A stretch of DNA of 64,000 nt from Candidatus Didemnitutus sp. (GTDB lineage: Bacteria; Verrucomicrobiota; Verrucomicrobiia; Opitutales; Opitutaceae): contig JAGOQJ010000001.1 of the NCBI GenBank assembly GCA_017991595.1, positions 496,001-560,000 of the forward strand. The letters run 5' to 3'. A program made the translations under genes and the position numbers. Shown in pieces: positions 40,933 to 52,242 of the stretch. Within the stretch, counting starts at the first letter, position 1. The number at the start of each line of letters is the position of its first letter. The notes under the pieces are model-generated. The model did no database searches and was not told the origin of the DNA. It was given only the letters and a program-made list of their open reading frames with translations.

Positions 40933-42771
40933 TCAGGCTTGGAGGTGTTTTTGGACGCCCGCGACGATCTCGCGGACCTTGTAGGTGAGGCCGTCGGTCT
41001 TGCAGAGGCTCTGGATCTTCGGGTCGGCGAAAGCGCCGCGGAGGACGGAGGCGAGCTGGCCGTAGCCGTAGAGGCCCTCGTCGTTGATCTCGACGACGAC
41101 GACCTTGCGGTAGCGGGCGAAGATCGCGGCGAGGCCGGGCTCGAGCGGGGAGAGGGAGCGCAGGTGGACGTGGCCGACCTTGGGGCCGCCGTCGGTCTGG
41201 CGCATCTGGTTCACCGCTTCGCGGATCGGGCCGAAGGTGGAGCCCCAGCCGACGACGAGGACGTCGCCTTGCTGGTCGCCGTAAACCTCCGGGGCGGGGA
41301 GCGTGGCGGCCACGGCCTTGATCTTCTCGCGGCGACGCGCGTTCATCTTAACGTGCGTGGCCGGGCTGGCGGAGGAGTGGCCGAACTCGTCGTGCTCGAG
41401 GCCGGTGACGACCGGGTATTTGCCCGAGAGCATGCGCGAGCCGGGAGGCGCGTGACGCGTGGCGCCGTCGATCGGGTAAGGCTTGTAGTCGACAGGGCGC
41501 GGCGAGAGGTCGAGCACGTGCTCCTTCACGAGGGCCTTCAGGTCGGGCTCCTCGAAGGCCTCGATGCGGGTGGCGAGGGCCTGGTCGGTGAGAACGATGA
41601 CCGGCGTGCTGAAATCGCGGGCGATGCGCACGGCCTCAAGGGCGATGTAGAAGCAGTCCTCGACGTTCTTCGGGGCGAGGACGACGCGCGGGCTGTCGCC
41701 GTGCGAGCCGTAGATCGCCTGCATGAGATCGGATTGCTCGACGCTGGTGGGCAGGCCGGTGGACGGGCCGCCGCGCTGGACGTTGATGCAGACGAGCGGG
41801 ATTTCGGCCATGCCAGCCCAGCCGAGGGCTTCCATCTTGAGCGAGAGGCCCGGGCCGGAGCTGCCGGTGACGGAGAGGTGGCCGGAGTAGGCGAAGCCGA
41901 GCGCGTGCGCGATGGCCGCGATCTCGTCCTCGGCTTGGATGAAGAGGCCGCCGTATTTCGGGAGCTCGGTGCGGAGCATCTCCATGATCGAGGACCACGG
42001 CGTGATCGGGTAGGCGGCACCGTAGCGAACGCCGGCGGTGAGGAGGCCGTAGACCATCGCGGAGTTGCCGTCCATGGTGACGACCGGGCGGGAGGCGGTC
42101 TTGCCCTCGCTGGTGACGCGCGCGAAGCGGTAGAGGTGGCCGAGGAGGTTCTCGACGGGGTTGGCGTAGCCGGCGTTGAAGGCCGTCATGGCGTTGCGCA
42201 CGGCTTCCTCGCCGCGGCCGCCGAGGCGCTCGGCGATGAGGGCGCTCAGCTTCGGCACGTCGAGGTCGAAGATGCGGGCGATGAGGCCGAGCACGTAGAT
42301 GTTCTTGCCCTTGTCCTTGCCCGTGCCGCCGACGGCTTCGACGGTGGCGGAGGTGATGGGCAGGCCGACGTGGGTGAAGCGGCGGTCCTCGGGGTTGGGT
42401 TTGACGTGGTCGCTGTCGTAGATGAGCACGCCGCCCGGCCGGAGTGCGGCGATGTGGGACTCGTAGCTGTGCTGGTAGAACGCCACGAGGAAGTCCGCCT
42501 GGTCGCCGGCCGACAGAATGTCGCCGGTGCCCATGCGCACTTGGAAGATCGAGGGACCGCCGGAGATGGTGGCGGGGATCGTCATGTAGGTCATGACGTC
42601 CTGATCGCTGCGCCCGGCGAGGCGCGCGAGAAAACCGCCGACGGACTGGATGCCGTCCTGCGAATTGCCGGCGAGTCGGATGACAACGTCGGGGATGGTG
42701 GTGGTGGGGACCGGCGTAGCAGGGGCCGTCCCGGCTTCCGGGCCGGGCGTGGAAGAGTTGGGGCTAACCAT
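40933..42771 (-). CDS. korA: 2-oxoacid:ferredoxin oxidoreductase alpha subunit, gamma-alpha fusion
   Basis: A 612-residue protein. Residues about 25-205 are the gamma domain ('VIRLAGNSQDGIQSVGGFLA', 'TYMTIPATISGGPSIFQVRM'). From about 235 the alpha domain begins with 'DGNSAMVYGLLTAGVRYGAAYPITPWSSIM', 'VTGSSGPGLSLKMEALGWAG' and 'NVQRGGPSTGLPTSVEQSDL', and it ends with a transketolase-C-like domain ('VVVEINDEGLYGYGQLASVLR'). This gamma-alpha fusion plus separate beta is the two-subunit Kor arrangement. The first about 25 residues are a Pro/Thr-rich tail. The 204-bp upstream gap 42772-42975 holds the promoter. Confidence 0.93.
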   Translation of the reverse strand: MVSPNSSTPGPEAGTAPATPVPTTTIPDVVIRLAGNSQDGIQSVGGFLARLAGRSDQDVMTYMTIPATISGGPSIFQVRMGTGDILSAGDQADFLVAFYQHSYESHIAALRPGGVLIYDSDHVKPNPEDRRFTHVGLPITSATVEAVGGTGKDKGKNIYVLGLIARIFDLDVPKLSALIAERLGGRGEEAVRNAMTAFNAGYANPVENLLGHLYRFARVTSEGKTASRPVVTMDGNSAMVYGLLTAGVRYGAAYPITPWSSIMEMLRTELPKYGGLFIQAEDEIAAIAHALGFAYSGHLSVTGSSGPGLSLKMEALGWAGMAEIPLVCINVQRGGPSTGLPTSVEQSDLMQAIYGSHGDSPRVVLAPKNVEDCFYIALEAVRIARDFSTPVIVLTDQALATRIEAFEEPDLKALVKEHVLDLSPRPVDYKPYPIDGATRHAPPGSRMLSGKYPVVTGLEHDEFGHSSASPATHVKMNARRREKIKAVAATLPAPEVYGDQQGDVLVVGWGSTFGPIREAVNQMRQTDGGPKVGHVHLRSLSPLEPGLAAIFARYRKVVVVEINDEGLYGYGQLASVLRGAFADPKIQSLCKTDGLTYKVREIVAGVQKHLQA

Positions 42772-42975
42772 GATGACAAATCATGCCCGGGGGCGCGGGG
42801 CGCGTCATGCCAAGACTTGCCCAACGCTATGCATTATTTGCCGCCGTAATCGGTGGCGCGGAAAGGCCTACCCAATACCGTTTCTACTGCGAAAAACGAT
42901 TCCGGGGCGGGCAGAACATTTCGTGATGCTGGGTAGAGGACGGGACAGCGGATGCGTAGGCCTCGCCCGGGGGAC

Positions 42976-45900
42976 TCACTCGCTGCGGAGGGCGTCGACG
43001 GGATTGATCCGCGTGGCGCGCCACGCGGGCCCGAGGCAGGCGGCCAAGCCGACGAGGGCGAGGGCCGCCATGCCGAGCGCAGTCACGGTTGGGTCGAGTT
43101 CCGTCACGCCCGTGAGCGTGCTGCGCAGGAGCTGGCTCGTGCCGATCGTGAGCGCGAGGCCGGCGATCAGACCGACCGCGACGGCTGCGCCGCCATACGC
43201 CAGAATCCAGCGCAGGATCGTCGTGCCTTCGGCGCCGAGCGCCATGCGCACGCCGATCTCCGGCGTGCGCTGCGTTACGGTGTAGCTCATGACGCCGAAG
43301 ATGCCGAGCGCGGCGAGGCCGACGGCGGTGAGCGCGAAGGCGCCGGTGAGCGTGAGTGTCACACGGCGCGGCGCGGTTTGTCGTGCGATCTGTTGCGCGA
43401 GCGTCGAGGGCGTGTCGAGGGCGAGGTCGGCGTCGACCTTGTGTGTGGCCTGGGTGAGTGCGCGGGCCAGCGTGGCGCTGTCGCCCGTGAATTGCACGAT
43501 GGCGCTCAAGCGCTGGCGCGGCACTTGGGCGAGCGGGAAGTAGGCGAGGGCGGACGGCTGACTGTCGAGGCCGCGCGCGCGGACATCGGCCACGACGCCG
43601 ACGATCGCCGCCTGCTGGGGCGAACCTGAAATCGGCGCGATGACAGTGGCGCCCTCGCGCAGGCCGTCGGGGAAGTTCTGTTTGATGAACTCCTCGTTCA
43701 CGAGCGCGACGACCGGGGCGCCGTCACCGTCGGCCTCGGTGAAAAGCCGCCCCGATTTCAGTGCGATGCCCGCGGTGGCGAAGTAGTCGGGCGTGACGCT
43801 GGCGATCTGCATCGTCGGCGGGGGCGCGCTGACCGAGCGGTTGGCGCCGCCCGTGCCGCCACGGATGCTGGCGGAGAAGACTTGGGAAAACGGCGAGAGC
43901 GGGGCCGTGTCGGCGACGGCGGCGGACTTCACGCCCGGCAGAGCTCGTATCGCTTCGAGCCAGCGCTGGGCGAAGTCGTGTTGTTGCGCGGGCGAGGCGT
44001 AGCGGCGCGGCAGGGAGAGATTGGCCGTCATCACGTCCTCCGTGCGGTAGCCGAGTTCCGTCGAGTAGAGTTGATGGATACTTTTCACGAGCAGGCCGGT
44101 GTTGACGGCGAGCACGAGCGCGAGAGCGACCTCGAAGGCCACGAGGCCCTGCCGCCAGCGGCTGCCGCCCGCCGAGGCCTGATGGCCGCCTTCCTTCAGC
44201 GTCTCGAGCAAATCGACGCGGCTCGCCTGCCAGGCCGGGGCGAGGCCGAAGCCGACGCCAGCGGCGATGGCCACGAGCAACGCGTAGCCGAGCACGGTGA
44301 AGTCGACGCCGATCGGGTTCACGCGCGGCAGGAGGTCGGCCAACCAGGCTTGCAGCGCTTGCGTGCCCCACCAGGCGAAGAGCAGTCCGAGCGCGCCGCC
44401 GACGAGCGCGAGGAGGAGGTTCTCCGCGAGCAATTCGCCGGCGAGACGCGCGGGCGACGCGCCAAGCGCGGCACGCACCGCGGCTTCGCGGCGGCGTGAG
44501 GCGGCACGGGCGAGTTGGAGATTGGCGATGTTGGCGCAGGCGATGAGCAGAACGAAGCCGACGGCCCCGAGCGGGAGCCAGAGCGTCGTGCGCGATTGCC
44601 GGGCGAGTTGCTCCTGGAGGGGCGTGAGCTGGGCCGGACCGCCGACGAAGGGCATCGGCAGGCGGCGCGGGGCGGGCGCGTCCGCTGCGGGGGCCGGACC
44701 GGATTGGACCACGCGTGTAACGTTGCCGCCGGCGGCAGACGCCGCGGGAGCGGGACTCGCGGCGGTCGGCGGAGACGTCATGCCGGCGGAGAAACTGGCG
44801 GAGTAGTTGTCCCAGAAACGTTCGGAAATGCCGTCGAGCTCGCGTTGGGCGATTTCGTGCGCGGTGCCGGGCAAGAGCCGGCCGAGGGCGCGGATCATCG
44901 AGATCTGGAGCTGGCCCGGGCGGTCGAGACCGCCGAGCGGGAGCGGCCGCCAGAATTGCACGGGATCGATGAATTCGAATGCCGGCGGCAGCACGCCGAT
45001 GACGGTGTGAGCCACTTCGTCGATCTGCACGACGGCACCGAGCGCGTCGTCGCCGCCGTTGAAGTGCGACTGCCAGGCGGAGTAGCTCAGGACCGCGACC
45101 GGGGTCGCGCCGGACTTGAAGTCCTCCTCCTGCAACAAGCGTCCGCGCCAAGCGGAGACGCCGAGCATGGGGAAGAAGCCCAGCGTGACGCGCCCGGTGG
45201 GCACGCGGATCGCGCCGGCTCCGCCCGTTTGCTGGAAGGTGGAGGTGCTGTTGCTGTAGCCGGCGAGCGCGCGGAAGGATTTGGGCTGTGCCTCGATCCA
45301 GGCGCCGAGGTCCTTGTCGACGATCAGCGTGCCGCCGCCCGGAGTGGCGGTGGTGTTGCCATCGCGCGGTGGTTTGCGGATGAGCACGAGCTCGCCCGGC
45401 GCGGGGTAGGGCAGCGGCTTCAGCAACACGGCGTGCACGACGCCGAAGATCGCGGTGTTGGCTCCGATGCCGAGGGCGAGGAGCAGAATGACGAGTCCGC
45501 TGAACAGCGGGTGGGCGCGCAGCGAGCGCAGGGCGGCAGTCAGGAGGTCCATGCAGGGGAGGATGGCGCGCGCCAGGGCGGGCGGCGGCGTCCTCCTCTC
45601 AAGCGTCGCCGGCGTGCGGGGATTTGTCTGGGCTTCCGCGGACTTTTGCGCGTGGGCGCGGATGGCGCGGATTTCGGCGGCGGGCAGGCCGAGCGATTCG
45701 AGGAAATCGCGGTGCGCCTCGGGCGACTGGCGCTCGAAGGCGACGTGCCATTGGTGCATCTCGGCGTCGTCCATCCCGGCGGCGCGCAGGAGCGCGACCC
45801 ATCGCGCCTTGTCCATGATGCGTGTGCTCCGGGCGCGGCGGGTGGGCCCGAGCAGGTCGAGGACCACCTGTTGCTGCCGGCGGAGGGCGGCGATCTCGCG

Positions 45901-46170
45901 GTTGAGCGCGGTGAGGCGCCGGTGCAGCGCGCGCTGCACGGCGGAATGCGGGCGCTTGGGCTCGTCGAGCAACTGCGCCACCTGGTCGAGCGACAGGCCG
46001 GCCGCGCGGTAGCGGCAGATCTCGGCGAGGCGGGCGCGGTCGGCGGCGTTGTAGAGCCGGTAGCCGGCGGAGGTGCGATAGTCCGGCCGCAACAGGCCGA
46101 TGCGGTCGTAGTAAAGCAGCGTGCTGCGGGTGAGACCGAACTCGGTGGCGAGTTGGCGGATGGTGGTCAT
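42976..46170 (-). CDS. MerR-type regulator and ADOP/MacB-FtsX permease in one open reading frame
   Basis: 1064 codons without a stop. Residues 1-75 are a MerR HTH ('IRQLATEFGLTRSTLLYYDRIGLLRPDYRTSAGYR'). About 125-190 is a domain 'KARWVALLRAAGMDDAEMHQWHVAFERQSPEAHRDFLESLG' shared with the 64-aa protein at 46228. From Met207 (45552) starts an 858-residue ADOP-type permease: 'HPLFSGLVILLLALGIGANTAIF', a MacB periplasmic domain, FtsX-type helices ('LIACANIANLQLARAASRRREA') and a final 'RATRINPVDALRSE'. A separate permease starting at 45552 is the conventional reading, but no ribosome-binding site precedes that ATG, so a real fusion is possible. The start at 46170 is preferred to 46200, which lies in a terminator loop. 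Confidence 0.75.
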   Translation of the reverse strand: MTTIRQLATEFGLTRSTLLYYDRIGLLRPDYRTSAGYRLYNAADRARLAEICRYRAAGLSLDQVAQLLDEPKRPHSAVQRALHRRLTALNREIAALRRQQQVVLDLLGPTRRARSTRIMDKARWVALLRAAGMDDAEMHQWHVAFERQSPEAHRDFLESLGLPAAEIRAIRAHAQKSAEAQTNPRTPATLERRTPPPALARAILPCMDLLTAALRSLRAHPLFSGLVILLLALGIGANTAIFGVVHAVLLKPLPYPAPGELVLIRKPPRDGNTTATPGGGTLIVDKDLGAWIEAQPKSFRALAGYSNSTSTFQQTGGAGAIRVPTGRVTLGFFPMLGVSAWRGRLLQEEDFKSGATPVAVLSYSAWQSHFNGGDDALGAVVQIDEVAHTVIGVLPPAFEFIDPVQFWRPLPLGGLDRPGQLQISMIRALGRLLPGTAHEIAQRELDGISERFWDNYSASFSAGMTSPPTAASPAPAASAAGGNVTRVVQSGPAPAADAPAPRRLPMPFVGGPAQLTPLQEQLARQSRTTLWLPLGAVGFVLLIACANIANLQLARAASRRREAAVRAALGASPARLAGELLAENLLLALVGGALGLLFAWWGTQALQAWLADLLPRVNPIGVDFTVLGYALLVAIAAGVGFGLAPAWQASRVDLLETLKEGGHQASAGGSRWRQGLVAFEVALALVLAVNTGLLVKSIHQLYSTELGYRTEDVMTANLSLPRRYASPAQQHDFAQRWLEAIRALPGVKSAAVADTAPLSPFSQVFSASIRGGTGGANRSVSAPPPTMQIASVTPDYFATAGIALKSGRLFTEADGDGAPVVALVNEEFIKQNFPDGLREGATVIAPISGSPQQAAIVGVVADVRARGLDSQPSALAYFPLAQVPRQRLSAIVQFTGDSATLARALTQATHKVDADLALDTPSTLAQQIARQTAPRRVTLTLTGAFALTAVGLAALGIFGVMSYTVTQRTPEIGVRMALGAEGTTILRWILAYGGAAVAVGLIAGLALTIGTSQLLRSTLTGVTELDPTVTALGMAALALVGLAACLGPAWRATRINPVDALRSE

Positions 46171-46217
46171 CGAGGAAAAAGGCGAGCCCGCCGGCAGCAT
46201 GGTGCCGGCGGGCTCGC
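46171..46217 (-). terminator. Strong terminator/attenuator directly in front of the MerR start codon
   Basis: A perfect 15-bp stem (46182-46196 with 46203-46217), 6-nt loop, and a U-run (CTTTTTCC) ending just before ATG 46170. It closes the 64-aa gene transcript. Because it abuts the next start codon with no room for another promoter, the MerR/ADOP mRNA must read through it or start upstream. Confidence 0.85.
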
Positions 46218-46227
46218 GAGGGAAGGA

Positions 46228-46422
46228 TCACTTCGCTGCGCGCGCGTGCTCGCGGATGCGGGCGATCTCGTCGCCCGGGATGCCGAGCCACGCGAGGAAG
46301 CGTTCGTGCGCGGACGGTTGCTGGCGCTCGAACTCGCGGTGGAGGGCGGCGCGGCGCGCGGCGTCGATGCCGGCGGCTTCGAGCACGGCGACGAATTGGT
46401 CCTTGGTCAGGTGGTCTTTCAT
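46228..46422 (-). CDS. 64-aa stand-alone homologue of the MerR regulator's C-terminal domain
   Basis: MKDHLTKDQFVAVLEAAGID to 'GDEIARIREHARAAK'. It aligns over its whole length with the domain in the neighbouring MerR protein: 'DQFVAVLEAAGIDAARRAALHREFERQQPSAHERFLAWLGIP' against 'ARWVALLRAAGMDDAEMHQWHVAFERQSPEAHRDFLESLG', with the shared spacing of H…FERQ-P-AH-FL-LGxP-EI-xIR. It is probably a helical bundle. It is the first gene of the unit, followed by the terminator at 46171. A partner, decoy or modulator of the regulator is inferred. Confidence 0.75.
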   Translation of the reverse strand: MKDHLTKDQFVAVLEAAGIDAARRAALHREFERQQPSAHERFLAWLGIPGDEIARIREHARAAK

Positions 46423-46556
46423 GTTGAGGGAGTTGGGTTGATCGCGACGCGGGATGCGTCACGCCGCGCAGGATGCACTGTGCACCGATGGTCACCTCCA
46501 GAAAAACCCGGCCTTGAACTGCCTTGCGGCGTGACCCAAGTTGTCCGGCTTCACGC

Positions 46557-48392
<1,836 letters not shown>

Positions 48393-48411
48393 GGCGCCCG
48401 GCGCGGGCACG

Positions 48412-48438
48412 AAAAAGCGGCCGCTTGGCAGCGGCCGC
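48412..48438 (-). terminator. Rho-independent terminator
   Basis: Stem GCGGCCGC (48417-48424 and 48431-48438), 6-nt loop, then TTTTTC on the minus strand. It closes the lipoprotein gene ending at 48468, convergent with uup. Confidence 0.8.
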
Positions 48439-48467
48439 CGAGAGAGCGAAAAGCAGGCGCGCGACGC

Positions 48468-49367
48468 TCAGCGGCTGCGCGGATCCTTGAAGGTGCCGGG
48501 TTTGACCGTGTAATCCGCGCGGTCGAGCACGTGCGTGCCGGCGAGCACCATGGCATCGCCGATGACCAGGCGCGTGACGAGGTAGTCGGGCGTCTCCTGC
48601 ACGACGATCGCGGGCAGTTCGAGCTCGATGTTCAGGTAGGGATAGTAGCCCTTCGCGAGCAGATGGTTTTTGCCGGTGAGGCGCCCGTGCGTGTCGTCCG
48701 CGCAGACCGCGAGCGTGCGGGCGAGCGCGGCGCGCATGCCGTCGTGGAAGCGCGTGCCCTTCATCCAAGTGTCTTCGCCGTCGAGCGGGTGGATTCCCGG
48801 AGCGCGGGCGAAGTAGCGGGCCGACCAGGTGGGGCTGCCGTCGGGTCCGATGATCTCCGCGCGCAGCATGGCGTAGAGGCGGCTGCCGCCGCTTTTCTCC
48901 ACGGTGAAAACGGCGTAGGGCGTGAGGCGCAGGCCGGGTTTGTCGACGGCGAGCGACCAGTGCGGCGCCTGGTCGGAGCCGAGCGTCGTCGCGAGGAGCT
49001 CGCGCGTGAGCGTGCCGAGATCGGTGCCGCTCTGCGCGGAGTCATCGGCATATTTGGCGGAGCCCGAGGATTTGTTCATCTGGTCCGCGACCATCACGCC
49101 GACGAGGCCGAACATCATGCCGGCGAAGAGGCCCTTCTGATGCCCGGTGACGATGATCTGGCGCGGCTCGTCGTAATAGACGCCGAGCGGGAGCTCGGTC
49201 ATCTTCGACATCGGCTTGGATACGACGGCGACGGTGGCGGGCTGGTTCGGCGCCGGGTATTCGGCGATGCGGTTGAAGCTCGCGCAACCGCTCGTCAGCA
49301 GGACGAGCGTGACGAGCAGGCCGAAGCGGGCGGAGGACTTGAGGCGTTGGACGAGGGATGAACTCAT
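48468..49367 (-). CDS. Hypothetical lipoprotein
   Basis: A 299-residue protein starting at MSSSLVQRLKSSARFGLLVT, with lipobox 'LLTSGCASFNRIAEYP'. There is a short Gly/Met-rich hydrophobic piece ('LFAGMMFGLVGVMVADQMN', about 83-101) that may be a second membrane anchor or amphipathic helix. The rest is beta-rich ('AMLRAEIIGPDGSPTWSARY'). No named family is recognised. Divergent from the META lipoprotein gene. Its stop is 30 bp before a terminator. Confidence 0.8.
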   Translation of the reverse strand: MSSSLVQRLKSSARFGLLVTLVLLTSGCASFNRIAEYPAPNQPATVAVVSKPMSKMTELPLGVYYDEPRQIIVTGHQKGLFAGMMFGLVGVMVADQMNKSSGSAKYADDSAQSGTDLGTLTRELLATTLGSDQAPHWSLAVDKPGLRLTPYAVFTVEKSGGSRLYAMLRAEIIGPDGSPTWSARYFARAPGIHPLDGEDTWMKGTRFHDGMRAALARTLAVCADDTHGRLTGKNHLLAKGYYPYLNIELELPAIVVQETPDYLVTRLVIGDAMVLAGTHVLDRADYTVKPGTFKDPRSR

Positions 49368-49511
49368 GGGGAATAAGAAAGGCCGCGCCGACATGCGTCG
49401 TGCGTGGCCCGTGAGAGGAGCGACGCAAACAGGTGCGCGGTGCTTGGCAAGCATGGCTTGGCCGGCATGGGTGCCCCGTGCTTCTTTGACAAGCGGGAGC
49501 CCGCTGCTTGC

Positions 49512-50027
49512 ATGCGGCCCATGCGAAATGTCTGCCTCGGTCTCTTTGCGTTGCTCGGTCTGCTGATTGGGTTGGGCTGCGCGCGCACGGTCACGGTGAT
49601 CGCGCCGCCGGCGCAGGAAGCCACGGCGATGATGCACCGACCGATCTATGAGGTGGAGGACGTGACGTGGGTGTTGTTCGAGCTGGAAGGTCAGCGGATC
49701 GAACTCACCGGCGATCCGCGTCGGCCGGCGCTGCGCTTCGATTCGGCCAACCTGCGCGTGAGTGGCAGCGGCGGCGTGAACCTGTTCAGCGGCTCCTACA
49801 ACATGCTCCAGTATCAGGTGCAGATCGCGCCGATGAGCAGCACCCGCATGGCGGGGCCGGAGCAGAAGATGGATCTGGAGCGTCGCTTCTTCGCCGTGCT
49901 CGGTCGGGTGACGACCTGGACGCGCAAAGGGGATCTCCTCGCGCTCGGCGAAGGCGCGCAAAGCCTCGCGCTCTTCACCCGGCAGACGGAGCCGATCGCC
50001 GAGCCGTGGCGGCATGCGCCGCGTTGA
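49512..50027 (+). CDS. META-domain (HslJ-like) lipoprotein
   Basis: A 171-residue protein, MRPMRNVCLGLFALLGLLIG with lipobox 'LIGLGC'; ATG 49521 is an equally good start three codons later. Mature part: 'WVLFELEGQRIELTGDPRRPALRFDS', 'RVSGSGGVNLFSGSY', 'IAPMSSTRMAGPEQKMDLERRFFAVL' and 'LALGEGAQSLALFTR' give the META/HslJ domain with its usual M-AG-P pattern. In E. coli HslJ affects novobiocin resistance; the role here is unknown. Convergent with the chemoreceptor gene. Confidence 0.85.
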   Translation: MRPMRNVCLGLFALLGLLIGLGCARTVTVIAPPAQEATAMMHRPIYEVEDVTWVLFELEGQRIELTGDPRRPALRFDSANLRVSGSGGVNLFSGSYNMLQYQVQIAPMSSTRMAGPEQKMDLERRFFAVLGRVTTWTRKGDLLALGEGAQSLALFTRQTEPIAEPWRHAPR

Positions 50028-50042
50028 GGTGTGGCGGAAGGA

Positions 50043-52112
50043 TCAGCGGACGCCGGCGGCGACCGGTTGATCCCGCGGCACGGCTGACGACGAGCGTCGC
50101 GAAGTGATCGGGGCGGAGGCAAGATCGACGGTCGGGGCCTGCCCGTGGACGACGACGTGCAACTCGTCCACCGAGGCGAGCTGGCGACGGGCCTGACCGG
50201 AGAGCTCGGTCGCCGCGGAGGCGCACTGCTCGGCGGCGGCGGCGTTGGATTGCGTGGCGCGATCCATCTCGGCCACGCCGGCGTTGAGCTGCGTGATGCC
50301 GCGCGTCTGTTCGGAGGAGGCCTGCGCGATCTCGCCGACGAGGCCGTCGACCCCGCGGGTCTTGCCGGCGATGTCGTGCAGGAGGCTCTCGACGCGGGCG
50401 CAGAGGACGACGCCTTCGCGGCTTTGGGCGACGGAGGCGTTGATGCGCTCGGCGGTTTCCTTGGCCGAGACGGCGCTGCGTTGGGCGAGGCTGCGGACTT
50501 CCTCGGCGACGACGGCGAAACCGGCGCCGGCCTCGCCCGCGCGCGCGGCTTCGACGGCGGCGTTGAGGGCAAGGAGGTTGGTCTGGAAGGCAATCTCGTC
50601 GATGGAGCGCAGCGTCTGCGCCACGGCGTCGGAGGAGGCCTTGATGGAATCCATCGCGCGCTTCATCTCGGTCATGGCGGCTACGCCGTGATCGGCGGCG
50701 GCGCGGGTGTCCGCCGCGAGCGACTTGGCTGAGGTGGCGTGCTCGGCATTGCGGCGCGTCATGCTCGAGATCTCCTCGAGCGAGGCGCTGGTCTCCTCGA
50801 GGGAGGCGGCTTGTTCGCTGGCACCTTGGGCGAGGGATTCGCTGGCCTGCGCGACTTGCGCCGAGGCGGCGGCGGTGCTGCGGGCGTCCTCGCGGATGGT
50901 GCCGGCAATGTGTTCGACGCGTTGGGAAATGCGGCGGCCGAGCCAGAGCCAGATGGCGAAGGCGGCGACGAGTGTGAGCGCAGCCATGCTCAGCTGGGTC
51001 AGGAGATCGCTGCGCTGGTCGGCCTCGATGCGGTGCACGGTGGCGAGCACCTCGGCCTCGTCGAGGCCGATGGCGATCACCCAGTCGAAGGCGGCGTGGT
51101 AGGTGTAGCGCACGTAGCGCGTGCGGGGCGGGCCGCTCTGGGCGTCGGGCAGACGGTAGCGGAGGAGCGCGGTCTCCATCGGGGCGAGCCGCGGCGCCTG
51201 CTCGGCCATCTCGCGGGCGAAATATCTGCCGTCGACGTCGCGCTCGTCCCAGAGCGGCGCGCCGTCGCGCTCGCCGCGGCGGGAGATGATGACCTTGCCG
51301 CGCTCGCTGCCCCGGGCGTTGAAGACGAAGGCCTCTCCGCTGGTGCCCGGGGAGAGCTGGCTGACCGTGGCGTGAAGCAGGCGGAAGGCCTGGCGCTCGG
51401 ACAGGCCGACGAAGAGCATGCCGACGATCTCGCCGGAGGCATCGCGGAGCGGTTGGTAACCGGTCGTCATCCACTCGCCGACGACTAGGGCGCGGCCGAG
51501 GAAGGTCTCGCCGCGGAGCACGGTGGAGACGACGGGATTGGGCGTGCCGTCGGGATTGCGCGCGGGGATGTAGGTGGAGATGGCGCGCCGGCCGTCGGCG
51601 GATTTCACGTTGGTGGCGATGCGCAGCATGTCGCCGTCGGCGTTCATGCGTTGGAACACCGTGGCGACGCCCTCGGTGACGCGCGAGATGTCGTCCACCA
51701 ATGGGCTGGGTTGGGCGGGGTCGTCGTTCTGGCCGAAGGCGCGGTCCGGCCCGAGGCGCGCGGCGGGCAGATCCATCGTCGCGATCTGCTGGTCGAACTG
51801 GTTGCGCGCCTGCCAGCGGAGGCGATCGTCGGTCGCGAGGTGCAGTCCGCCCGCGCGTTGGAGCAAGTCCTCGGCGATGCGCAGCTGCAGGCGGAGCTGG
51901 GCGTTGAGCTGGGCTTGGGCGAGGTTGGTCAGCTCGCCGACGCTGCGCGTCATGGCTGCGACCTGCGCATCGGAGAGGCTGCTGACCGCCTCGGCGGCGA
52001 CGCGCGCGGTCTCGCGGCCCTGCCACCAGGTGAAGGACAAGGTGCCGGCGAGCGGCACCGCCACAGAGGCGATGCCGAGGGTCCAGAGACGGGTGCGCAG
52101 AGCGAGAGCCAT
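50043..52112 (-). CDS. Methyl-accepting chemotaxis protein with Cache sensor
   Basis: A 689-residue protein. TM1 is at about 11-30, a periplasmic Cache_3/Cache_2-type sensor at about 35-365 ('[20 protein letters not shown]', '[26 protein letters not shown]'), and TM2 at about 370-392. There is little HAMP similarity, then a signalling coiled coil with the conserved hairpin tip '[40 protein letters not shown]' (about 506-552). It relays small-ligand binding to CheA/CheW. No C-terminal CheR-binding pentapeptide. A lone receptor gene; a chemotaxis operon must lie elsewhere. Confidence 0.95.
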   Translation of the reverse strand: MALALRTRLWTLGIASVAVPLAGTLSFTWWQGRETARVAAEAVSSLSDAQVAAMTRSVGELTNLAQAQLNAQLRLQLRIAEDLLQRAGGLHLATDDRLRWQARNQFDQQIATMDLPAARLGPDRAFGQNDDPAQPSPLVDDISRVTEGVATVFQRMNADGDMLRIATNVKSADGRRAISTYIPARNPDGTPNPVVSTVLRGETFLGRALVVGEWMTTGYQPLRDASGEIVGMLFVGLSERQAFRLLHATVSQLSPGTSGEAFVFNARGSERGKVIISRRGERDGAPLWDERDVDGRYFAREMAEQAPRLAPMETALLRYRLPDAQSGPPRTRYVRYTYHAAFDWVIAIGLDEAEVLATVHRIEADQRSDLLTQLSMAALTLVAAFAIWLWLGRRISQRVEHIAGTIREDARSTAAASAQVAQASESLAQGASEQAASLEETSASLEEISSMTRRNAEHATSAKSLAADTRAAADHGVAAMTEMKRAMDSIKASSDAVAQTLRSIDEIAFQTNLLALNAAVEAARAGEAGAGFAVVAEEVRSLAQRSAVSAKETAERINASVAQSREGVVLCARVESLLHDIAGKTRGVDGLVGEIAQASSEQTRGITQLNAGVAEMDRATQSNAAAAEQCASAATELSGQARRQLASVDELHVVVHGQAPTVDLASAPITSRRSSSAVPRDQPVAAGVR

Positions 52113-52242
52113 GCGCCGGACATCGGGCCGGCGCGCGGGAGCTTAAGATGTTTCGACCAAGAAACGCGCGGCTATCAGTCCGGCGACTGACGGAGAGTAG
52201 GCTGCGCAAAAGATGCGCAGCCGGGGCGCCGGAAGGTGCGGC

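Noticed and set aside
46171-46200. Start of the MerR/ADOP frame at ATG 46200
   Set aside because: That ATG lies in the loop of a perfect terminator hairpin belonging to the upstream gene; ATG 46170, after the hairpin, begins the conserved MerR sequence (MTTIRQLATEF).
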